A DNA stretch of 28,163 nt, taken from positions 1 through 28,163 of the IMG/VR virus record IMGVR_UViG_3300005833_000005. One strand, written 5' to 3'. Made by a program: the position numbers and the translations under genes. Shown here piece by piece: positions 13,004-20,900 of the stretch (position 1 is its first letter; each line of letters begins with the position of its first letter). The DNA comes from a virus. The notes under the pieces were generated by a model, which was not told the origin of the DNA, did not search any database, and saw only the letters and a list, made by a program, of their open reading frames with translations.

Positions 13004-15186
13004 TGGCCGAAAATAGCCTCACTTGGAACTTTATAGCCAAGGATAAGGCGTCTCAGGTCGCTAAGGGAATTGGCACGGTTTTTAAGGAAGTCGGTACGGG
13101 AATCCTGTTGAGCCTTGGTGAGCGAGCAGTTGAAGGGGTTATTAAATTTGGTGAGGCACTTATTGATGGTGTCAAGGCTGCTGATGAATATCAGAAATTG
13201 GCGAGAACTACTGCGGCTGTAATCGAGTCCACTGGGAAAAAGGCCGGGGTATCGGTTAAGGATGTTCAGGGGCTAGCGAATACGCTGGAGAACTTATCTG
13301 CTGTTGATAGTGAACTGATTCAGAATAGTGAAAATGTACTCCTAACATTTACGAATGTTAAAAATGCAGCAGGTAAGAATAATGACGTTTTCAATCAGGG
13401 TACTTTGGCTGCTTTGAATATGTCAACTGCACTTGGTAGCGATTTGCAAGGTGCCACTATCCAAGTCGGTAAAGCGCTCAATGATCCGATTAAGGGTATT
13501 ACTGCACTTTCACGAGTAGGTGTAAGTTTCACTGATCAGCAAAAAGAGCAGATTAAGGCCATGGTGAAATCAGGCGATACCATGGGCGCTCAGAAATTAA
13601 TTCTCAAGGAACTTAATACGGAATTTGGTGGCGCCGCAAAAGCTGCCGGTGAGGGTTTGGGCGGGGCTTTGTTCCGTCTCAAGGATACTGTTGGTGATGC
13701 TTTTCGCGGTTTGGGAACGTTACTTTTACCGGTAATACAAAAAACCGCTGATTGGTTGACATTAAAAGCAATTCCTGCCGTACAGAGTTTTGGAACTGAG
13801 TGGGGTCCGAAACTCATTCCAACCATCAAGAATGCTTACAATTTTATTATGGCACTCGGTAGATTCATTGGTGAAGAATTGTGGCCAATAATTGATAAAG
13901 GTATCAAGGGTGTCATGCCCTACCTGCAAAGGGCATGGGAGACAATCTCTAAAGCATTCAAGGATAACCAAGGTCAGTTGTCAACTTTGAATACATGGTT
14001 TATTAAGATTTGGGATTTCATCAAGGCGTACGTTCTGCCGATCTTGGGGAAACTTATCGGTGAAGGTATAAACGTACTGGCTCAGGTGTTTGGTGTTCTC
14101 ATTACTGTTATCGGTACAGTTATCAGCATCTTGGGAAAAGTATTCTCGGCGTTCGGAACTACAGTTACAGCAGTTAAAGGTGTCATCAGTGTCGGTAGGG
14201 AATTTATCACGGGCTTTGCTGATTCCATCAAGAGTGGATATAATACTGTAACCAATTCTATCAGTGGGTTTATTCAGAGCATCAAGAATTTATTCGGTAG
14301 CGCTAGAACGTGGCTGCTGCAAGCCGGTAGAGATGTTCTTAATGGATTCCTAGATGGATTGAAAGCTATTTGGGGGACTGTCACAAACTGGGTTGGTGGA
14401 ATCGCAACTTGGATCAAAGATCACAAGGGTCCGATCCGTCTTGACCGTACGCTACTTGTTCCAGCCGGTAAGGCTATCATGCAAGGTTTCTTGAGCGGTT
14501 TGGAATCTGGTGCCGGTAAGGCATGGGATTTCGTGAAATCTGTTGGAGGGAAAACTAAGGAAGCCATTGCGGAGGCTTTGGGATGGATTCAAGGTATTGG
14601 TTGGGCTGGTGCGGGTGGAGCGGTAAGTCAGAGTGTAGCGCAGTGGGCTAACACTGCCCGAGAGGCACTTATAGCGGCCGGTGCTCCCGTTAGTTGGTTG
14701 CCATCGTTGCTTGCAAGAATGCAACGAGAGAGCGGCGGTAATCCAAACGCCATCAACCTATGGGATATTAACGCTAAGAATGGTGTGCCATCAAAGGGTT
14801 TGATGCAAGTCATTGGTCCGACGTTCTCGGCGTATGCTGGTCAATATGCATCGCGTGGCATTTACGATCCTTTTGCGAATATTTATGCTGCTATCCGTTA
14901 CACGGTTGCGCGTTACGGTTCTGGTCCTGCCGGGTGGGGGCAGCCTGGTGGGTACGACCGTGGCGGGATGCTGAATCCTGGGTATACGTTGGCGTACAAC
15001 GGAACTGGTGCTAACGAACACATTTTAACGGGTGATCAGTTTAATACTCTGGTTGGCAATGGTGGTGGTGACACTATGGTCAATGTATATCTAGATGGTG
15101 AACTAATTAGAGGCGTTGCTAGAGTTGAAGTTCAGCGAGGATTGACAACGGTGGCCCGTAATATTTCTGGACGGCGGAGTTACTAA
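13003..15186 (+). CDS. Tape measure protein with C-terminal lytic transglycosylase domain
   Basis: This 727-residue protein starts at ATG 13003. Residues 1-270 are helical with the phage minor-tail signature (KDKASQVAKGIGTVFKEVG; a LSRVGVSFTDQQKEQIKAM segment). Residues ~340-400 hold hydrophobic membrane-like stretches (VLPILGKLIGEGINVL, VFGVLITVIGTVISILG), as usual in tape measures. Residues ~560-650 form a goose-lysozyme/SLT-like domain: MQRESGGNPNAINLWD, with Glu576 the candidate catalytic acid, then KGLMQVIGPTFSAYAG and YDPFANIYAAIRY. This domain would open peptidoglycan during DNA entry. The length predicts a fairly short tail, about 100 nm by the usual 1.5 angstrom per residue rule (inference). 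Confidence 0.88.
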   Translation: MAENSLTWNFIAKDKASQVAKGIGTVFKEVGTGILLSLGERAVEGVIKFGEALIDGVKAADEYQKLARTTAAVIESTGKKAGVSVKDVQGLANTLENLSAVDSELIQNSENVLLTFTNVKNAAGKNNDVFNQGTLAALNMSTALGSDLQGATIQVGKALNDPIKGITALSRVGVSFTDQQKEQIKAMVKSGDTMGAQKLILKELNTEFGGAAKAAGEGLGGALFRLKDTVGDAFRGLGTLLLPVIQKTADWLTLKAIPAVQSFGTEWGPKLIPTIKNAYNFIMALGRFIGEELWPIIDKGIKGVMPYLQRAWETISKAFKDNQGQLSTLNTWFIKIWDFIKAYVLPILGKLIGEGINVLAQVFGVLITVIGTVISILGKVFSAFGTTVTAVKGVISVGREFITGFADSIKSGYNTVTNSISGFIQSIKNLFGSARTWLLQAGRDVLNGFLDGLKAIWGTVTNWVGGIATWIKDHKGPIRLDRTLLVPAGKAIMQGFLSGLESGAGKAWDFVKSVGGKTKEAIAEALGWIQGIGWAGAGGAVSQSVAQWANTAREALIAAGAPVSWLPSLLARMQRESGGNPNAINLWDINAKNGVPSKGLMQVIGPTFSAYAGQYASRGIYDPFANIYAAIRYTVARYGSGPAGWGQPGGYDRGGMLNPGYTLAYNGTGANEHILTGDQFNTLVGNGGGDTMVNVYLDGELIRGVARVEVQRGLTTVARNISGRRSY

Positions 15187-16812
15187 ATGGCAATCTATAT
15201 GACAGATGTCTTTACGGGTACTCCTTTCACTTCTTGGAATTCCAGTAACTGGACTGATGATTATGAATCAGTAAACGCGAGCGCTTACATTGATATAAAT
15301 GGCAATGCTGGACAGATTCACTTGGGCACAGCGACAGTTTACTTGGGTGAATCTTCGCATCGTGCTACTGGTGCTGGTCAACATGCAGATATGCAGATAG
15401 ATTTCTCGTTCACATTCTTTGGTTCTCAAGATGGAACAGTTGAGGTCTGGCTTCGTGCTGTTGGACCTTTTAATTCGCAAACAGGTTATGAGTTATGGAT
15501 TGCTAGAAGTGGTAGCGGTTGGACTCTTAAGAGGGTTGTTGATTGGTCAAGTACAGATTTAAATAGTATGACAAGTATGACTTTTACCGATGGATCAAAA
15601 TACAAGGGAAGATTCAAGGTCTCTGGAACCGGTGCAACAGTTACACTTTCAGCCAAAGTTTGGTTAGCAACAGACAGTGAGCCTGGTTCTTGGACCACGT
15701 ATGCAGATACCAATGCTGCTAGAATCACTACATCAAACTGGGGTGTTATAAATGGTAAGGGTGGGAATGCCTCTGGTTTGGTTATTAATATAGATGATGT
15801 CACAATTTCTGACGGTGCGGGTTCTGTATCCGGTACGGTTGTTCATACGACGACGCGTAACGCCACGGTAGTCGGTGTTGCTGCTGTACCGTCAAAGCAG
15901 GGGCAAGTGGCACATACGACAACTCGCAACGCTACGGTTGTCGGTTTGAAAGCCGGAACGCATGGTGTCCATTCTTTCCCGCAAATTTCGATGACTGCTA
16001 TCGTTGCTGGATTTGGTGGTTCACCTGCACCGACCTTGCAGTTGACGGAATTGAATACTCCGTCTCCCGGGGTGAGGGTTACTGTCCTGTCCGTTGCACC
16101 GGATGCTGATAGCATTACCATTTATCGGACAGATTCGAGTGGTGAGACTGTATCATTGCGTGGTGCCACGGAAGCGGTATTAACGGGGTCATTCGTTATC
16201 GATGATTATGAGGCTCCACTTAATACGGTTCTCACGTATACAGCAACTACACGAACTATTACTAAGGTTCCTTCTACCGGATCACAAAGTTATGCCATTG
16301 AATTGTCGAGCGTGTACACGTGGCTTACCGATCCGGTAGTCCCGACAAATGCAGTCGCTGTGAGAGTGCGGGAGTTTCCGTCTATCAGTAAGTCTATTGA
16401 CAATGCAATGCTTTCGGTGATCGGTTCACCCTATCCGGTCATGGTTGCTGGGCAGCGTCTTGCCGGTTCCGGTCGACTTTCGCTTTTAACGTTGGACCTT
16501 GGTGAATTGGAACTATTGCGCTCGGTTCTACAGTCGACAGCAATTTTATTGCTACGTGCGCCATATACGACATGGGACTTAGGGACGGCATTTCTTGGTA
16601 TTGGTAACGTATCTGAATCGCGCTGGAGTAGGTTGATTTCTGATCCGACTAGAATTATTGAGTTGGACGTTACGTATGTTGCGCAGCCTCCAGCGACCAT
16701 AACGGGAGCGTTGCATACGTACGCGGAACTGGCGCAGAGAGGGTATACTTACCGAAATTTGTCGGACCCCAACCTGACGTATTTGCAACTTTCTCAAAGG
16801 GGTGGAATCTAA
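15187..16812 (+). CDS. Distal-tail-like minor tail protein with N-terminal lectin-like domain
   Basis: This 541-residue protein starts at ATG 15187, directly after the tape measure stop, as the distal tail gene does in siphophages. Residues 1-205 look like a concanavalin/LamG-type beta sandwich (DVFTGTPFTSWNSSNW, then a YELWIARSGSGWTLKR strand) that may bind sugars. Residues ~215-260 carry two copies of a VVHTTTRNATVVGV repeat, the same theme as in the 825-residue virion protein. Residues ~275-370 look Ig-like. From ~379 (TWLTDPVVPTNAVAVRV) to the end the sequence resembles the tail-bound domain of actinophage minor tail proteins. The end, with a duplicated LAQRGYTY/LSQRGG motif, matches many of these proteins. 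Confidence 0.68.
   Translation: MAIYMTDVFTGTPFTSWNSSNWTDDYESVNASAYIDINGNAGQIHLGTATVYLGESSHRATGAGQHADMQIDFSFTFFGSQDGTVEVWLRAVGPFNSQTGYELWIARSGSGWTLKRVVDWSSTDLNSMTSMTFTDGSKYKGRFKVSGTGATVTLSAKVWLATDSEPGSWTTYADTNAARITTSNWGVINGKGGNASGLVINIDDVTISDGAGSVSGTVVHTTTRNATVVGVAAVPSKQGQVAHTTTRNATVVGLKAGTHGVHSFPQISMTAIVAGFGGSPAPTLQLTELNTPSPGVRVTVLSVAPDADSITIYRTDSSGETVSLRGATEAVLTGSFVIDDYEAPLNTVLTYTATTRTITKVPSTGSQSYAIELSSVYTWLTDPVVPTNAVAVRVREFPSISKSIDNAMLSVIGSPYPVMVAGQRLAGSGRLSLLTLDLGELELLRSVLQSTAILLLRAPYTTWDLGTAFLGIGNVSESRWSRLISDPTRIIELDVTYVAQPPATITGALHTYAELAQRGYTYRNLSDPNLTYLQLSQRGGI
15832..15951 (+). repeat. Two-copy repeat in the distal-tail-like gene
   Basis: Two units of about 66 bases encode VVHTTTRNATVVGVAAV and VAHTTTRNATVVGLKAG. 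The core ten residues (HTTTRNATVV) are identical but several third codon positions differ, so the duplication is not recent. The pattern matches the VTQ.ITAG.SVVGV repeats at 8261-8900. Confidence 0.65.
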
Positions 16813-16813
16813 G

Positions 16814-17959
16814 ATGCGAACGGCAGGGAATGCCACTTTGGCAACGCTCGGCGGTTCGTATCGACTTTCTGTATGGGCAGATGTTTGGTATGCGAACCAA
16901 TTGGTAGCATCAGAAATCCCTATTACCGGCGGTTCTATTTCATTTGATATTTCCCAGGATATTTCCTCACGACTTGAGATCGTTGTCGGTGATTCTGGTC
17001 GAGACTTGACACCAGTGTTCCCAACTGATCCTTTGGGTTGTTATGGGCAGGAAATAAATATCAATGTCGGGGTCGCTGGCGGTTCGGCTCTCGCTGAACC
17101 GTTATCACTTGGTTGGTTTAGAATTCAGCATACGGAAGTAAATCAGAAGTGGTATCGAAATTCTAGTGGAGCATGGCGTTCCGGTGGTTCTGTTATCAAT
17201 GTTACGGCTTTGGACAGGATGGCCACCTTAGCGGATGCTCGGCTTTTGGCTGTGCAGCAACCACCATTAGGGTCTACGGTGTTCAGTGAGATTCGTAGAC
17301 TTCTGGGTAATCTAGTTCCCATGGGCGTGATTGATTCAGAGTTAGCAGATGCGCAGGTTCCTAGTAATATTGTATATGAACAAGATAGAGTTGTGAACAT
17401 TGTTTCATTGGCACGGGCGCTTGGTGCAATTGTGAAGATGGATTCAAATGGTTATTTAAATGTAAAAAGAGCAACGGCTTACGGTGACACTCCCATCTGG
17501 ACCTTCACGGCTGGTGAAGGTGGAACGATTATTGATTACAGTGTTCAGATGTCAAGAGATGGTGTTTATAATTCCGTGATGGTTACTGGTGAGGCTAATC
17601 AGGATCTTGCACCATGTATTGCAATAGCTTATGATTTGGATCCTAATTCACCATCACGGTGGGGTGGGCCATTCGGTGAGGTACCGATGTTTTATTCTTC
17701 GCCACTTATTACGACTTACCCAGCGGCGCAGATGGCAGCAGCAACGCGACTCAATAATATGATTCGAGGTAGGGACAGGGAGTTTACTTTTAGCGTAGTA
17801 CCGAATCATGTAGTAGAACTAGATGATCCGGTTGAGGTAATACTGCCGGACCGGACCATACCGGGACGCATTTCTAAACTGACCTTGCCATTGACTCCCG
17901 GGTCTATGAGCGTCACAATCAGGGCATTGGATTCCTCTATCGTTGTCATAGGAGACTGA
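16814..17959 (+). CDS. Tail hub-like minor tail protein (DUF5047-like)
   Basis: This 381-residue protein is read from ATG 16814: the AGGGGTGG at 16798-16805 is well spaced for it, but too close for the in-frame GTG at 16802. The opening beta strands (YRLSVWADVWYANQLVA, then ITGGSISFDISQDISSRLEI) and the domain order resemble the gp27/Tal hub proteins at the tail tip, in particular the actinophage minor tail group known as DUF5047. A central segment (VINVTALDRMATLADARL) and a C-terminal VVELDDPVEVILPDRTIPGRISK support this. It would sit below the distal tail ring and carry the giant adhesin encoded next. The fold call is inference from gene order plus pattern. Confidence 0.65.
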   Translation: MRTAGNATLATLGGSYRLSVWADVWYANQLVASEIPITGGSISFDISQDISSRLEIVVGDSGRDLTPVFPTDPLGCYGQEININVGVAGGSALAEPLSLGWFRIQHTEVNQKWYRNSSGAWRSGGSVINVTALDRMATLADARLLAVQQPPLGSTVFSEIRRLLGNLVPMGVIDSELADAQVPSNIVYEQDRVVNIVSLARALGAIVKMDSNGYLNVKRATAYGDTPIWTFTAGEGGTIIDYSVQMSRDGVYNSVMVTGEANQDLAPCIAIAYDLDPNSPSRWGGPFGEVPMFYSSPLITTYPAAQMAAATRLNNMIRGRDREFTFSVVPNHVVELDDPVEVILPDRTIPGRISKLTLPLTPGSMSVTIRALDSSIVVIGD

Positions 17960-17961
17960 CC

Positions 17962-20900
17962 GTGGCGATTGATCTCGAAAGTGTTCTCCCTCAGTCTGTT
18001 GGCACTACTGCTTATTACGTTATTGGGACAGTTGTTAATACGCCTGCTGTTTCGTCAATGATCAGCGTAAATATTCACGGTACAGTGGTTATCCTTCCAC
18101 ATTTGCAAAGTTACATTCCTGCTGTTAATGATTCTTGTATGATTATGGTTCAGGGAACACAGCGTATTGTGATCGGTGCTGTAACTAATCCCAGCATGCC
18201 GACTGGTGACAGGGGTCTCGCTCCCCTTCCGTCGCAGGCAATTCCGGGTACCCCTATTTCTCCTGTTCCATCGCAAGCCGATGTTACACGGACCTTTGTT
18301 GCTTTAAGTACTGGTGACTGGGTTTCCACTAATACTACGTTGCTGTTCGATCAATTCAATGGTCTGGATAACTGGCTCATTAGCAGTGGTGGGGACATTG
18401 TTAACGGCCAATTTCGTATGGTGGCTTCTAATTCCTGGTATAACGCGATGGCCAGGCAGAGCCCATTGGGCAATGTTATTGTAATGGACTTTACTGGTTC
18501 GACTATTACCATCAGGGTTCCGCAAACTATTCCTATGGGCGTCGGGAAAAACTACGAGCAGATTTTGTTCATAGAAAATAGTGTTACGGGCAACCGTTAT
18601 GAATTTATGATCTCTGGTTCTGATAGCAATATTAACGCACGTGACCGTGTCAGTGGTACCTATCACACTTATGGGATTTCGCCATATTCTTCAACAGACC
18701 ATCAATGGATTCGCATTAGCGAGTCTGGTGGAATGATGAGATGGTGGACATCTCCTAATAACCTCAATTGGACTTTGCTCGCTGAGACTACTGTTTCATT
18801 TTCTCTTTCCAGTATGTTTGTGTACTTGACATGTGGACATGATGGATCGGTTCCTGATTCCTATGGATATTGGGATGACTGTCGTATTGATGTTCCAAGT
18901 GCTGTCGGACAGTGGAGGACTGACACCAAGCAACCGCATATGGGTAACCCTGGTGACGGTCTCCACACTGGTACTTGGTTTTATGGTCAAGGCATTAATA
19001 CGGCGTTGGACGGCGCTACGATTTCATCTGCAAAGATATATCTACGCCGTGCTGCTGGTGGCGTGTACACGTCCGTGGCGCCAACCTTGTATTTAGTGAC
19101 ACAAGGGAGTCAACCGGAAGCCGGACCTACTCTGATCGGTTCTCCTGTAACACTTTCTCCTATCCCATATGATTCAGAAGGTTGGTTCGATCTTCCATTA
19201 AGTTTCGTTCAGCAGTTCTCTAATGGTGGTGCGTTCGGCATTGCTTGTCATGTTCCTTCTGCTAACCCATTTATCGCATTCTCTTCACTGGCCGAACGTA
19301 GGCAAAGCGGAGCATTGCAACTGACGTACAATTCTGGGGTTCCTGGTGGTGGTGGGTCATTCAAGTACGGGCAGGTGTTTTCCCAGATTAGGGCAGTGCC
19401 CACGGTAAGCGTTGTTGGTACTGTAAGTAGCAATGCTCAGATAGCATCGTTTTCTACCGTGAAAAATGGTACCACTATTGTTAAGCCATCCGGTACGTCA
19501 ACTGATGATGTGCTTATTGCAATTCATTACAATGACACTGATGGTTCGCTAGGAGCCATGACTGCACCGGCCGGTTGGGCTTTGGCTACGAATGGTTCAT
19601 ATACTGGAAGTTCTGGATTTGTAAAAATCTGGTGGAAAGCTGTTACGGCTACTGAACCTGCTACCTATGATTTTACCGTGGGTGCTGGTTCAGAGAATAT
19701 GGTTATTCTCCTACGTGGTATCGGAATCAATACCACTACACCTTTCTTGACTAATCCTGTATTCGCCTCGGCCACATTGCCCGGCACCGTGCATGATGCA
19801 CCTTCTGTATCTGCTACTGCTGAAGGTGTGCTCGTATGTGCCTGGGAGACACAGGTTCCTGTCGTTGCAAATAACTGGACTGTGCCGAGTGACATGGTTG
19901 CACTCGGTGATGTGAATCAGCCTGCCGACTGGGTTACCGCTATTGCAGCATATAAGCGTTTGTCTGCTAATGTTGCTTCCGGTGTTCGAACTGCTATTTC
20001 TTCATCTACTCCGGCTGGCACATTCGGTAATATTGGCCTTTCATTTATCCTTGCTCCGTCTGGCACGGGTGGAGGTGGAGGTGGGACTGTTCCCGGTGCA
20101 TTCATGATGGGAGCATCCGGGATCGCTGTTGCCAACGGTGAGATGGACGCATGGTTAGTGAATGGACCTTTGCAGATTGCTGGCACGTGGGGTGATGTTC
20201 CCGGCTCCCAGGTGGAGCAGTGGAGCACCCGGCCGGGTGGCGAATATGGTAGTTGGACAAGGGCGTTGGATATTGCCGTTGGTGCTATATTCAAGTCGCA
20301 AGGTGAAACGTGGGCTAATGCTGCTGCTGGCACTTATGATTCACGTTGGCAGGCTATCGCCAATCAACTGAAATCAAATCTAGGACCTTCTACGATTCCG
20401 GGCCCAACGGGTGGAGTGGCGTGGCCTCTCAAGGTAGCAACCAATGGGCATTATCTTGTAGATCAGAATAACAATCCATTCTTTTACAGTGCCGATACCG
20501 CATGGGTCTCGGTCTCTCGATTGACCGTAACGGATGCTAAACGGTACATCGATATCAAGGCTGCGCAAGGATTCAGCGCTTTACAGTGTAGTCTCACGGT
20601 GTGGGGCAGGGATCAGGCCGGTGACAAGGGCTCCCCGTTCAATGGTGCCGATCTCACACAGCCTAATGCCGCTTACTGGTCGGACGTGGATCAGATTCTC
20701 GACTACGCGAATAGTCGAGGTATGCTCATCGTTCTTTGGCCGCTATGGATGGCTGACAATGGCGGATGGGCGGGTGGCAGTGCACCGAGCACCGGATCTA
20801 TGTCTACGTATGGAACGTGGCTCGGGAATCGCTATCGAAATCGCGGGCATATCATGTGGGCGCTCGGAGGTGATGAGCAGTATGAGCAGATTTCGCCGCA

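Noticed and set aside
19917-20333. Open frame on the - strand (138 codons) opposite the adhesin gene
   Set aside because: Pro/Ala-rich antisense shadow of Gly-rich linker coding; no motif and no suitable start region.
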